This document shows positions 33,559-41,081 of a stretch of DNA of 44,923 bases, one piece after another. The stretch lies in contig CAMJKD010000010.1 in NCBI GenBank assembly GCA_946406315.1, positions 1-44,923 on the forward strand, in the 5' to 3' direction. Under the pieces are notes generated by a model. It was given only the letters and a program-made list of their open reading frames with translations, made no database searches and was not told the origin of the DNA. Position numbers and translations under genes: made by a program. Source of the DNA: an uncultured Candidatus Saccharibacteria bacterium (GTDB lineage: Bacteria > Patescibacteriota > Saccharimonadia > Saccharimonadales > Saccharimonadaceae). Each line of letters starts with the position of its first letter. Positions within the stretch are counted from its first letter, which is position 1.

Positions 33559-34395
33559 ATGCAGATCAATAAAGCTATTATTCCTGTAGCCGGCTGGGGT
33601 ACGCGTCGTTTACCAATTACTAAAGTTATCGAAAAAGCTATGTTGCCAATTGGCAACCGTCCGCTTGTAGACTATGTGGTAGAAGATTGCGCTAAAGCTG
33701 GAATTAAGGAAGCTTATATTGTTATCGATGAAAAACCTTTTTCGCAAGTCAAAGCCTATTACGAAGAAAATGCGAAGCTCAAAGATTATCTAATTGCGCG
33801 CGGCAAAGGCGACAAAGTTGCACTTACTGATACGAGTCGCGAAGGTTTGACGCTTCATTTTTATGCTCAAAAAGATGTTGACCGGCGCTATGGCAGTGCT
33901 GTACCGGTCGCTCAAGTTGTTGAAGAATATAATATTAACGAACCCTGCGTAGTCTTGATGGGTGACGATTTTGTCTATAACAAAGATGGCTCATCTGATC
34001 TCGCTCGTTTGATGGAATTAGTTAAAGACGAAGATGAATCTGCTATGCTCGCTTCCGAAATTCCAATGGAAGACGTTGAACGTTATGGCGTATTGAAAGT
34101 CGACAATGGCATTCTTTCTGGCATTTACGAAAAACCAAAGAAAGAAGATGCGCCAAGTAACCTCATTAACATTAGTAAATACATTATGTCAAATGAGCTT
34201 CTTCAACGCATCGTTAAGTACTGTAAGGAGAACGATTTTGGTCCACAAGATCAAGAATATCTTATTACGGATCCGATTATTGAACATATTAAGGCTGGCA
34301 AGAAAATTCACGTTATGCCAATTACTGGCGAGTATCTCGATGGCGGTTCACAGGAGGGGTGGCTCCATGCGAATAACGTAGTTTGCGGAGAGTGA
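33559..34395 (+). CDS. galU: UTP-glucose-1-phosphate uridylyltransferase
   Basis: Makes UDP-glucose for cell-surface polysaccharides. The 278 residues begin with the nucleotidyltransferase signature IPVAGWGTRRLPITKVIEKAMLP (GxGTR-x-LP-x-(T/S)K). VVLMGDDFVY holds the metal Asp pair and ISKYIMSNELL, then DGGSQEGWLHAN, complete the family pattern. It starts with a GGAG-type ribosome binding site rather than leaderless. The next gene begins 1 base after its stop, so it is cotranscribed with the YggU gene. Confidence 0.94.
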   Translation: MQINKAIIPVAGWGTRRLPITKVIEKAMLPIGNRPLVDYVVEDCAKAGIKEAYIVIDEKPFSQVKAYYEENAKLKDYLIARGKGDKVALTDTSREGLTLHFYAQKDVDRRYGSAVPVAQVVEEYNINEPCVVLMGDDFVYNKDGSSDLARLMELVKDEDESAMLASEIPMEDVERYGVLKVDNGILSGIYEKPKKEDAPSNLINISKYIMSNELLQRIVKYCKENDFGPQDQEYLITDPIIEHIKAGKKIHVMPITGEYLDGGSQEGWLHANNVVCGE

Positions 34396-34396
34396 A

Positions 34397-34615
34397 ATGC
34401 GAATTTCCGTTCGCGTCAAACCTGGCACTAAAGGGGTAACGCGTCTTGAAAAACAAGGAGACGGCAGCTATGTCGCCTTTTTGCACGCTCGCGCACACGA
34501 CGGCGAAGCAAATAAAGCTCTGCTGGAGCTAATTTCTGATGAATTCCATATTGCCAAAACGCAAATCTCAATCGTCTCTGGCGCAAAATCGCGTCAAAAA
34601 ACTATAGAATTTTAG
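34397..34615 (+). CDS. DUF167 / YggU family protein
   Basis: A 72-residue protein with the DUF167 pattern: ISVRVKPGTKGV at the N-terminus, RAHDGEANKALLELISDEF in the middle and [15 protein letters not shown] at the C-terminus. The fold is known for YggU but the function is not established. It begins one base after the galU stop with GGAGAG upstream. Its last 14 bases overlap the 3' end of the convergent rarA gene. Confidence 0.92.
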   Translation: MRISVRVKPGTKGVTRLEKQGDGSYVAFLHARAHDGEANKALLELISDEFHIAKTQISIVSGAKSRQKTIEF

Positions 34616-35801
34616 CATCTTTTATTTCGTCTGGAAGATAGTTTTTGTCTAATTTGAAGCCAGCTTCCCATTTTTGCCCCTTACCGAAACCAAGATCTTT
34701 CATGAGTTTAGTTGGAGCATTGCGTAGCCAAATTGGTACTGGCAGATTCGATGATTTGCGTGCTAAATCCTGTGCCGCATACCAGGCATCGGTGGTCTGG
34801 CGCGATTTCTTTGATTTTGCCAAAGCTACTACGACGTGCGCCAAAATTAGACCGCTTTCTGGCATTCCAATCCGCTCTACTGCCATAAAGGCATTCAGAG
34901 CCAATCCAAGCGCGCCATTACCAGCTAAGCCAATATCTTCAGAGGCGAAAATTACCATCCGACGGGCGATAAATTTTGGATCCTCACCCGCTTGCACCAT
35001 TCGGGCAAGATAATAGAGCGCCGCATCTGCATCGCCGCCGCGCATTGACTTAATGAAAGCAGAAATATTGTCGTAATGGTTGTCTCCTTTTTTATCGTAA
35101 CCTGGTACTTTGCGTCCAGCTGCTTCTTTCACTTCGTCTACGCCGACTTTGTTAGATAGGTTCAGGGCTAATTCTAGGTCGCCTAAGGCGCTTCTGGCGT
35201 CTCCGCCCGATAATTCCGCTAAATAATCAATTGCGGCTCTAGAAACGCGTTTGGTGGCTTTTTCGGCCTTAATGGCGCGTCTGAGGACTTCTTCGATATC
35301 CTTTTTTGATAAATGCTTTATGATTACAACTCGACTACGTGACAAAAGCGGGGAAATCACCTCGAAGCTTGGATTTTCAGTTGTGGCGCCAATCAGGGTA
35401 ATTAGACCGCTTTCGACGTGCGGCAAAAAGGCATCTTGCTGTGCTTTATTGAAACGATGAATTTCGTCTACGAATAATACCGTACGGGTTTTTAGGTTCC
35501 AGTTTTGACGAGCGCGCTCGACGACCTTTTCGACATCCTTTTTGCCACTTGTTACGGCTGAAATTTCAATAAAATCCGCCTTAAATTCCTTCGCAATGAT
35601 GCGCGCCAAGGTAGTTTTACCAGTACCAGGTGGTCCCCAAAAAATAATATTTACCGGTTCTTGCTTGCGCACGATTTCTGTCAAAATTTTGCCATCACCA
35701 ATAATATCGTCCTGTCCTAGGACTTCTTCAAGTTTCTGTGGGCGCATACGCTCAGCTAAAGGCTTACGCGTGTCGCTCTCTTTCAAATTCTTGCTTGGCA
35801 T
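34602..35801 (-). CDS. rarA: replication-associated recombination protein RarA (MgsA)
   Basis: A clamp-loader-like AAA+ ATPase acting at stalled replication forks. The 399 residues show Walker [13 protein letters not shown] (about 55-66), Walker [10 protein letters not shown], sensor 1 [10 protein letters not shown], the Arg-finger region LSRSRVV, the sensor 2 block [12 protein letters not shown], and the C-terminal tetramerisation part ([17 protein letters not shown], then [11 protein letters not shown]). It is full length. The start at 35801 lies 38 bases inside the upstream Nudix gene, so it is coupled to it. It is the last gene of a PPDK-like/Nudix/RarA operon. Confidence 0.96.
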   Translation of the reverse strand: MPSKNLKESDTRKPLAERMRPQKLEEVLGQDDIIGDGKILTEIVRKQEPVNIIFWGPPGTGKTTLARIIAKEFKADFIEISAVTSGKKDVEKVVERARQNWNLKTRTVLFVDEIHRFNKAQQDAFLPHVESGLITLIGATTENPSFEVISPLLSRSRVVIIKHLSKKDIEEVLRRAIKAEKATKRVSRAAIDYLAELSGGDARSALGDLELALNLSNKVGVDEVKEAAGRKVPGYDKKGDNHYDNISAFIKSMRGGDADAALYYLARMVQAGEDPKFIARRMVIFASEDIGLAGNGALGLALNAFMAVERIGMPESGLILAHVVVALAKSKKSRQTTDAWYAAQDLARKSSNLPVPIWLRNAPTKLMKDLGFGKGQKWEAGFKLDKNYLPDEIKDAKIL

Positions 35802-36765
35802 ATTTTAGTGTATCAATCTCTCTTCTTGTAAAAAAGTATGCACCATAAAAACCAATTTCATCAAGCTTAACCGCTTCTAGAGCGGCGATGGCTTCATCGA
35901 AAGAATTAAACCATTCCAAGGTGTCGCCATCTTCAATTTCGTCTGGCATCTGTTCTTTTTTAACAAATTTATCAGCGTGGCAGGTATATAGATAGGCTTT
36001 GCCAATCATTTGCCACTGGCTACGGATATTTATACCGATACCGAGCGGTTTAACGTCCTTAATCTTATAGCCAGTTTCCTCGAGCACTTCACGTTCCAAA
36101 TTTTCGTAAATCAACTCATCTTTCTCGCGACCGCCGCCCGGAAGCTTATACCAACCACGATTAATAGAGTGAATTAGTGCTACCTGACCTTTTTTATTTA
36201 CTAGAACAGCTCGAGCGCCTTCTTTAATAATAAAATTGGCTGGATCTTCGCCTGTATTTTCTAGACCAACCGTTTCGTCGGTAATACGCGAAATGCACTT
36301 TGTTGGGAGTTTTTTTACCCAAAAATCGGTAAATTCATTCTTCTTATTGTAATGAAACCAGGCTTCGATTTTCTTTCCGCGCAAAACTTCTGGTAGCCAA
36401 TGCTCATTGTCGCCCCACATTTTTTCATATGGCAGGTCGGAAATCTTTACCCACTCTGGCTTTATCTCGTCCGACTCCTGCGGCTCTCCCTTCCATTCTG
36501 TCGCAACGAAAACGTGCATCATATCGCGTTCTGGCTCGCCATTGTAATGAAGATTATCGAATACAACATCTGCCATATGCTCCATCTTGGTTACTTTAAT
36601 ACCGATCTCCTCAAAAGTCTCACGAATGGCGGCTTCATCGATAGTCTCGTCTTTTTCTTGCTTACCACCAATGCTGGTTAGTTTTCCTATACCAAAGCCA
36701 CGCTTTTTGAAGCCCAACAAAACTTTGCCATCTTTTTTTAGTAACACTACTGCTGTGTGTAGCAT
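35764..36765 (-). CDS. tandem Nudix hydrolase with MTH1-like first domain
   Basis: The 333 residues contain two complete Nudix boxes. Domain 1 (1-150) has GGKQEKDETIDEAAIRETFE followed by EIG, and its later part (EWKGEPQESDEIKPEWVKIS, MWGDNEHWLPEVLRGKKIEA) resembles animal MTH1/NUDT1, which hydrolyses oxidised purine dNTPs. Domain 2 (about 175-333) has GGGREKDELIYENLEREVLE followed by ETG in a more generic Nudix fold. Operon partners are a PPDK-type ATP-grasp protein upstream (1-base TAATG overlap) and rarA downstream. Nucleotide pool cleaning is the likely role for domain 1; the substrate of domain 2 is unknown. Confidence 0.9.
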   Translation of the reverse strand: MLHTAVVLLKKDGKVLLGFKKRGFGIGKLTSIGGKQEKDETIDEAAIRETFEEIGIKVTKMEHMADVVFDNLHYNGEPERDMMHVFVATEWKGEPQESDEIKPEWVKISDLPYEKMWGDNEHWLPEVLRGKKIEAWFHYNKKNEFTDFWVKKLPTKCISRITDETVGLENTGEDPANFIIKEGARAVLVNKKGQVALIHSINRGWYKLPGGGREKDELIYENLEREVLEETGYKIKDVKPLGIGINIRSQWQMIGKAYLYTCHADKFVKKEQMPDEIEDGDTLEWFNSFDEAIAALEAVKLDEIGFYGAYFFTRREIDTLKYAKQEFERERHA

Positions 36766-37457
36766 TAAAGAAACCTCTCTATTGTCTTTTCGTCAATTGG
36801 GCGCACATTTAGAGCATAAAGGTGACCGTTATCGAAAGCCCAATCTACACTAACATCACCGCCGAACCTATCTTCAGCCTTGCGAATGAGTGAATGTAAC
36901 TTTAGTAACTGTTTTGGCGACAGGCAAATTTCATTCTGTTCTTCGCTTTCGTTCGTTAATGTGCCGGTGCGCTTATTTAGAATCATTAAATCCGGCTCAG
37001 ATTCGCCGTTCAGGATGGTCTTATTCATCCAGAGATTAGCTTCGACTAAGACCTCTCGGCGGTCGCCCGTAACGGGATTAATTGAGTGTATTGTCCCTGA
37101 CACTTCTGCATTTAAATCGCGCTGAACGATAACCGCTACTAATCGACCGCGTCGCGCATTGTTTTGCTGAATATGGGTAATTGCATCTATTAGACTATTA
37201 CGTCGTATGTTGCGTAGAGTCTCTGTGTCATAATCTTTAGAATCGACGGACGAACGCAAGATGACGCATTCCGAATCGAGCTGATCGAAGGCTGTTAATA
37301 CCTCATTACTCATGCCGTATTCTAATTTCTGGTTAATTGGAATTACGAAGCCATCAACTATCCTAACGCCAATCTTGGCGAGTTTTGCTAGTTGCGCTCC
37401 GAGTTGACCGACGATTTCTGGATTATCCGTATCGTCTAGCATCAAAACTCTACTCAT
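36765..37457 (-). CDS. standalone PPDK/PEP synthase-type ATP-binding domain protein
   Basis: The 230 residues match the N-terminal ATP-grasp part of PEP synthase and pyruvate phosphate dikinase: VILRSSVDSKD (like VRSSATAED), AVIVQRDLNAEVSGTIHSIN (like the Q-x-M-V-x-x-x-x-SGV-x-F strand), and DVSVDWAFDNGHLYALNVRPI (like D-x-EW-x-x-D-x-x-x-x-Q-x-RP). Full enzymes are 750-900 residues; this one lacks the phospho-His swivelling domain and the PEP barrel, so it cannot do the whole reaction. It may phosphorylate another substrate or only bind ATP. The start has a -10 box 7 bases upstream and GAAGGG directly before it. Confidence 0.72.
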   Translation of the reverse strand: MSRVLMLDDTDNPEIVGQLGAQLAKLAKIGVRIVDGFVIPINQKLEYGMSNEVLTAFDQLDSECVILRSSVDSKDYDTETLRNIRRNSLIDAITHIQQNNARRGRLVAVIVQRDLNAEVSGTIHSINPVTGDRREVLVEANLWMNKTILNGESEPDLMILNKRTGTLTNESEEQNEICLSPKQLLKLHSLIRKAEDRFGGDVSVDWAFDNGHLYALNVRPIDEKTIERFL

Positions 37458-37464
37458 CCCTTCA

Positions 37465-37470
37465 ATTTTA
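37465..37470 (-). promoter_or_regulatory. -10 box of the PPDK-like/Nudix/rarA operon, leaderless
   Basis: TAAAAT on the minus strand ends 7 bases before ATG 37457. Confidence 0.5.
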
Positions 37471-37501
37471 GCATAGTCTGCCCAGGCTTAATTTTTTCTG
37501 T

Positions 37502-37507
37502 TAAAAT
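37502..37507 (+). promoter_or_regulatory. -10 box of the stomatin gene
   Basis: TAAAAT lies 26 bases before ATG 37534. An AAAGGAGA ribosome binding site lies in the purine-rich leader. Confidence 0.5.
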
Positions 37508-37533
37508 AAAAATAAGAAAAAAAGGAGAAATAA

Positions 37534-38286
37534 ATGAGTGGTTTAGAAGTATTTATCGGCATCTTTATCATATTATTAATCTTAGTTATCATTCCGGGTT
37601 TACGTGTGGTGCGTCAGTTTGAGCGTGGCGTCATCTTTACGTTCGGTAAGTTTTCTGGCGTTAAAAACCCAGGTTTGCGCGTAATTATCCCATATGTTCA
37701 GACCATGCAACGCGTCGATGTGCGTACTACCCCAATTGACGTACCGAAGCAGGAGGTAATCACTAAGGATAACGTTACGGTCGGCGTAGATGCTATCGTC
37801 TATTTCCGCGTACTCGATCCAAGCAAGGCTTTGCTCGAGACTACTAACTATATTTATGCGACCACCAACTTCGCACAAGCCGCCTTGCGTGATATTACTG
37901 GTAACTTTGAGCTCGACGAGCTCCTTTCTAAGCGTGATGAAATTTCCGCTCAGATTAAAGAAATCGTCGATAAAGAGACCGATAAGTGGGGTATTGATAT
38001 TGAAAACGTTAAGCTTCAGAATATTGAACTTCCGGGCGATATGAAGCGCGCCATGGCAAAACAAGCCGAAGCCGAGCGCGAACGTCGCGCCGCAATTATT
38101 GTAGCCGATGGCGAAAAAGCCTCCGCTAAAGCCGTCGCAGAAGCAGCTCACCTCTTGGCGCACACTCCTGGCGGTATTCAGATTCGTACTCTTCAAACTC
38201 TTGAGAAAATCTCGTCCGATCCGTCACAGAAGACCGTTGTTTTCTTACCGAACGATATTAAGGGTATTATTAGCAAAGTGTCTTAA
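37534..38286 (+). CDS. SPFH/Band 7 (stomatin-like) membrane protein
   Basis: The 250 residues have one N-terminal membrane helix (about 5-24) followed by the SPFH domain: VRQFERGVIFTFGKFSGV, NPGLRVIIPYV, DVPKQEVITKDNVTVGVDAI, LRDITGNFELDELLSKRDEI. A coiled-coil tail (MAKQAEAERERRAAIIVADG) and a final hydrophobic and Gly-rich stretch complete it. Stomatin-type proteins form membrane rings or microdomains. In many bacteria an NfeD partner is adjacent; none is seen here. A strong terminator follows. Confidence 0.94.
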   Translation: MSGLEVFIGIFIILLILVIIPGLRVVRQFERGVIFTFGKFSGVKNPGLRVIIPYVQTMQRVDVRTTPIDVPKQEVITKDNVTVGVDAIVYFRVLDPSKALLETTNYIYATTNFAQAALRDITGNFELDELLSKRDEISAQIKEIVDKETDKWGIDIENVKLQNIELPGDMKRAMAKQAEAERERRAAIIVADGEKASAKAVAEAAHLLAHTPGGIQIRTLQTLEKISSDPSQKTVVFLPNDIKGIISKVS

Positions 38287-38291
38287 TGCAT

Positions 38292-38326
38292 AAAAAATCC
38301 CCCCCTAGTTGGGGGAGATTTTTTAT
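38292..38326 (+). terminator. rho-independent terminator after the stomatin gene
   Basis: AAAAAATCCCCCCC pairs with GGGGGAGATTTTTT around a TAGTT loop, allowing one mismatch or bulge. The T tract is part of the stem, so it can also act on the opposite strand. Confidence 0.85.
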
Positions 38327-38366
38327 AGTATAAAACCGCCGGCTAAATTAACGGGCGAATTTCTAG

Positions 38367-38993
38367 CTATTGGAGATGGACATCTTTAACTGATTCGCTT
38401 TTATAGTCGAAGGTAGCCGTTCCTATCGAAATTCTTTTAGGTTTTACGTCGGCTACTCCTGTTTTGCTACGGTAGCCCACGTCGCAAGCTTCCCTACTAC
38501 CCTTAACGGCGGTAAGCACAATTCCATCTTCGACATCTGTGAAACTTGCACGCGTATATGTTCCGTCCGGATTCCCGAAACTAACTTTAAGATCGGTATG
38601 GTACATATTTCCATTATCATCGTAGAGGCTTTTTGGCAATTCGACGTCGAAATCAAAACCTTTACCTAGTCCAATCTTATCAAAAACTTCTTGCGAACCA
38701 TCATATTGTTTTTTGCGAGGAATAAGATTCAAGATGTCCTCACTAGTCAAGGCTTCTCCCTTCTTTAATTTCTCCTGAATAGCCGTGACGTCTCCATCTA
38801 AATATGACACGCCAGTCTCAACCTGTTCATTTTTGAGACTTGGTCTCGCCATTTGTTCTAAGTTGTATTTTCTCTGCTGCTCTCTTCTCTCTTTTAGGTT
38901 TCTCATGTGCTCTTCGAACGACTCATACTCTGTTGCGTCCGATTGGTCGCCAGATGCTTGTTCGTTGTTCCTGGGCGATTCATATGATTTCAT
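38367..38993 (-). CDS. hypothetical protein (208 aa)
   Basis: Not recognised. The N-terminal half is polar and helical (EEHMRNLKERREQQRKYNLEQ) with Ser/Asn/Gln-rich ends. The C-terminal half (about 105-208) looks like a beta-rich domain (GFDFDVELPKSLYDDNGNMY, RASFTDVEDGIVLTAVKGSR). There is no signal peptide or membrane helix. The start has an AAAGGA site, and the -10 box (TATAGT, 39011-39016) is about 17 bases upstream. It opens the region of poorly conserved genes that fills the right end of the window. Confidence 0.7.
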   Translation of the reverse strand: MKSYESPRNNEQASGDQSDATEYESFEEHMRNLKERREQQRKYNLEQMARPSLKNEQVETGVSYLDGDVTAIQEKLKKGEALTSEDILNLIPRKKQYDGSQEVFDKIGLGKGFDFDVELPKSLYDDNGNMYHTDLKVSFGNPDGTYTRASFTDVEDGIVLTAVKGSREACDVGYRSKTGVADVKPKRISIGTATFDYKSESVKDVHLQ

Positions 38994-39047
38994 ACGTGTC
39001 CTTTCTTTTTACTATAATATATACCAAAAATTGGCACGCATACAATT

Positions 39048-39788
39048 TTATTTCTTACTAGCAATACCGGCATCAAACATTGTTTTAGCATTTTTCCAGT
39101 CATGCTCAACTTCCCAGTTGCCATCAAACCCAGGCGAAACGTAAGAGTTGAATGCGTAGTAGGGAAGACCGCTCTGCACAATTTTTGAAGCCTTTTGGGA
39201 CCATTTTTTTACTGTTGCGCTCGTAGAATCACTCACGACGCATTTAGACAGTTCATTCTCGTCTAAATCTTCAATCTTATCGCCAACTTTAGTGAAATAA
39301 CTAACGTCTAGTTTTGGTACACGCTGTTTGGCGCCAGCACTATCACCAATGCCCTTAGAGAAGTAGTCGTTATCTAATTTTTTAAGGATCCAACCATACC
39401 ATTCCCAGAATTTGTTTTGATCAGCCGCACAGTAGCCGGCCGCAGCAGAGTTGGTACTATTTGCTACCAAACCATCTTCGTCTGGATGATAAGATGCAAG
39501 CAGGTTGGTTAAGCGAAGTTCATAGAAGACCTTTTTCTCCTCAACGTACTCCTTTTTGAAATCCTCAAGATGCGCATCCATCGCTAATGCAAATTTGTCG
39601 CAATATGGGCACATGATATCGGTATAGTCATAGAATATATGCTCAGCCGTCTCGACATCACCCAAGGTCATTGCCTCGTTCCAGACTTTAATGTCAGACT
39701 TGCCCGGGTTCGTATTGTTATAGATTATTAATGCGAACAGAAAGCCTACTATTAGCAATACTGCGATTGCTCTAATTGCCTTTTGCAT
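39048..39788 (-). CDS. DsbA-like thioredoxin-fold protein with CPYC motif
   Basis: The 246 residues start at ATG 39788, which has an AAGGAGA ribosome binding site 9 bases upstream; the frame could extend to 39842, but only inside the previous gene. One membrane anchor (about 5-23) is followed by an outside thioredoxin-fold domain whose active site is C60-P-Y-C63 in YTDIMCPYCDKF. The helical insertion with C in AAAGYCAADQNKFWEWYGWI is typical of DsbA/DsbG-type proteins. It probably makes or isomerises disulfides outside the membrane. It overlaps the membrane-protein gene by 17 bases. Confidence 0.85.
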   Translation of the reverse strand: MQKAIRAIAVLLIVGFLFALIIYNNTNPGKSDIKVWNEAMTLGDVETAEHIFYDYTDIMCPYCDKFALAMDAHLEDFKKEYVEEKKVFYELRLTNLLASYHPDEDGLVANSTNSAAAGYCAADQNKFWEWYGWILKKLDNDYFSKGIGDSAGAKQRVPKLDVSYFTKVGDKIEDLDENELSKCVVSDSTSATVKKWSQKASKIVQSGLPYYAFNSYVSPGFDGNWEVEHDWKNAKTMFDAGIASKK

Positions 39789-40392
39789 ATTTTTTCTCCT
39801 TATATTTATTAGTGCTAATCGTAATAAAGCTAATATATCCAAGTTTAATGACGGTATAAATTAGTAGAACAAAAGCTAAAACAATTAAGACTCGGCTTAT
39901 GTCTTCTGCTGCAGCTATTGCGCCTGTTCCGGCAATTGCGGTTAGTAGCGGTGTGAGTAGGGAAATGCCACAAGTTGGACATCCTAATGCTACAAAGCCA
40001 AAAATTGCTCCAATACTACCAGTACTCGCACCGTCAATCGCGTGTTCTTTTTCGCGATGACTCCAGGTGAAAACGAGCAGCATGATCGTAAGTGCTTGCA
40101 GGATAGATAGGGCAATAATTAGCAGACCGTATAAATCCGTGAAGTTAGCAAACATATCTAGCACTACTTTTCCTAGCAGCTCCATCTTCGCGCCGAACGA
40201 TATTCCCGAGAATAGCAACAAAAAATTACTGCTTCCATTCTTAAAGAAACTCAAAACATATAGGAATAAAAATAGGGAAACAATAAAGCAGGCTAGATAT
40301 TTTGGCTGACGCAATAAATAACCAATACTGACCATTGCGAATTTTGTACGATCAGATAGTGTGGTTAGTAGATATTTGACCTTTTTGGTCAT
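39772..40392 (-). CDS. polytopic membrane protein with CPTC motif
   Basis: The 206 residues start at ATG 40392, overlapping the stop of the superoxide reductase gene (ATGA). Four or five membrane helices are visible (about 32-50, 56-75, 84-108, 127-150, 155-188). One contains GFVALGCPTCGISLLTPLLT with C138 and C141 in the membrane, followed by the Gly/Ala-rich TAIAGTGAIAAAE. The cysteine pair inside a membrane segment next to a DsbA-like protein suggests electron transfer across the membrane, in the manner of DsbB, DsbD or VKOR, but the sequence is not clearly any of those. Confidence 0.75.
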   Translation of the reverse strand: MTKKVKYLLTTLSDRTKFAMVSIGYLLRQPKYLACFIVSLFLFLYVLSFFKNGSSNFLLLFSGISFGAKMELLGKVVLDMFANFTDLYGLLIIALSILQALTIMLLVFTWSHREKEHAIDGASTGSIGAIFGFVALGCPTCGISLLTPLLTAIAGTGAIAAAEDISRVLIVLAFVLLIYTVIKLGYISFITISTNKYKEKKYAKGN

Positions 40393-40778
40393 TTTTCCGA
40401 AGACCATAGACCGTGAATGTTACAGAATGAATAAGCGCGAAGTTTACCCTCGTGTTTCATATTTGAAAATATCGCAACTGGATCCGCCGTTAAATCAAGC
40501 TTCTGGATTTCGACTCGACCGCCATCTGTAAGTGCAATCCATTCAATGCCGTGTTCCGGAGTCATTGGATGCGGCTGAATACCCACTTTGACATGAACGT
40601 CTTTACCGTTTATCTCAATAATTGGAGCATGCTTCTCGACACCTTCATTGATTTTATTCGCCTTTAGAACTTCCATACTCGAACCGCAGCACGTTGGAGT
40701 TACGTTTGGGTCAATCATTGTCAAAAATAGATTGCCACAGGTATTACAACGGTAAAACTTGAGACCTTCTTGTTTCAT
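40389..40778 (-). CDS. dfx: desulfoferrodoxin / superoxide reductase
   Basis: Reduces superoxide to hydrogen peroxide without making oxygen. The 129 residues have an N-terminal desulforedoxin-type Fe(Cys)4 site (C11, C14, C30, C31) and the catalytic SOR centre: E48-K49-H50, H70, H76, C119 and H122, in KHAPIIE, GIQPHPMTPEHGIEW and YSFCNIHGLW. All ligands are present, so this is an active two-iron enzyme. It is first in an operon with the CPTC membrane protein and the CPYC thioredoxin-fold protein. A strong AAGGAGG site and a TAAAAT box lie upstream. Confidence 0.95.
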   Translation of the reverse strand: MKQEGLKFYRCNTCGNLFLTMIDPNVTPTCCGSSMEVLKANKINEGVEKHAPIIEINGKDVHVKVGIQPHPMTPEHGIEWIALTDGGRVEIQKLDLTADPVAIFSNMKHEGKLRAYSFCNIHGLWSSEK

Positions 40779-40803
40779 TTAACCTCCTTAATAGTTGTTC
40801 CTA

Positions 40804-40809
40804 TTTTAG
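40804..40809 (-). promoter_or_regulatory. -10 box of the dfx operon
   Basis: TAAAAT on the minus strand, about 25 bases before ATG 40778, with AAGGAGG in the leader. No convincing -35. Confidence 0.5.
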
Positions 40810-40942
40810 CATATTTTTAAGCAGAGAGCGAAGTTAAGCATAACTATATTTCACAACGTATTTTGAAAAAGTAAATAGTTTTTATAGAACCACCTCTGTT
40901 AAAATCGAAAAAATAATACAATAATAATACAATAAATCAATG

Positions 40943-40970
40943 TTGACACTCAAATTGCTTGCGGTAAAAT
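40943..40970 (+). promoter_or_regulatory. promoter of the small RNA at 40977
   Basis: Consensus TTGACA (40943-40948), a 16-base spacer and TAAAAT (40965-40970). CTCAAATT (40949-40956) in the spacer is the inverted copy of AATTTGAG (40993-41000) in the RNA, which could be an operator or chance. Confidence 0.7.
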
Positions 40971-40976
40971 AGAAAT

Positions 40977-41058
40977 AGAATATGTTCGGACGAATTTGAG
41001 AGATCGCCCGAGCGGTCTGGAGGAAGTGTATAAAATATCCCTTAGCGGGATATTTTTT
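40977..41058 (+). ncRNA. putative small RNA of about 80 nt, tRNA-Ser-like 5' part
   Basis: The RNA lies between a consensus promoter and a strong terminator and has no ORF. Its centre is a perfect 7-bp hairpin AGATCGC / GCGGTCT (one G-U pair) with loop CCGA, then GGAGGAAG, which is accessible and could act as or mimic a ribosome binding site. The segment from 40998 (GAGAGATCGCCCGAGCGG) resembles the acceptor and D arms of a tRNA-Ser; the anticodon, variable and T arms are missing. It could be a relic of a tRNA gene or a new sRNA. Confidence 0.5.
41032..41058 (+). terminator. terminator of the small RNA
   Basis: AAAATATCCC (41032-41041) pairs perfectly with GGGATATTTT (41047-41056) around loop TTAGC, with more T after it. 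It ends just before the -10 box of the next gene. Confidence 0.85.
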
Positions 41059-41066
41059 ATTTCTGT

Positions 41067-41074
41067 TATACTAT
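41067..41074 (+). promoter_or_regulatory. -10 box of the 41082 gene, leaderless
   Basis: TATACT (41067-41072) or the overlapping TACTAT (41069-41074) lies 9 or 7 bases before ATG 41082. The gene therefore does not depend on read-through from the small RNA. Confidence 0.5.
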
Positions 41075-41081
41075 TACCATT

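Noticed and set aside
37600-38196. Antisense frame of almost 200 codons inside the stomatin gene
   Set aside because: The plus-strand frame is a clear SPFH protein; the antisense frame has no recognisable family or start signal.
40995-41035. A functional tRNA-Ser
   Set aside because: The anticodon, variable and T arms and the 3' acceptor strand are missing; the sequence turns into a terminator instead.
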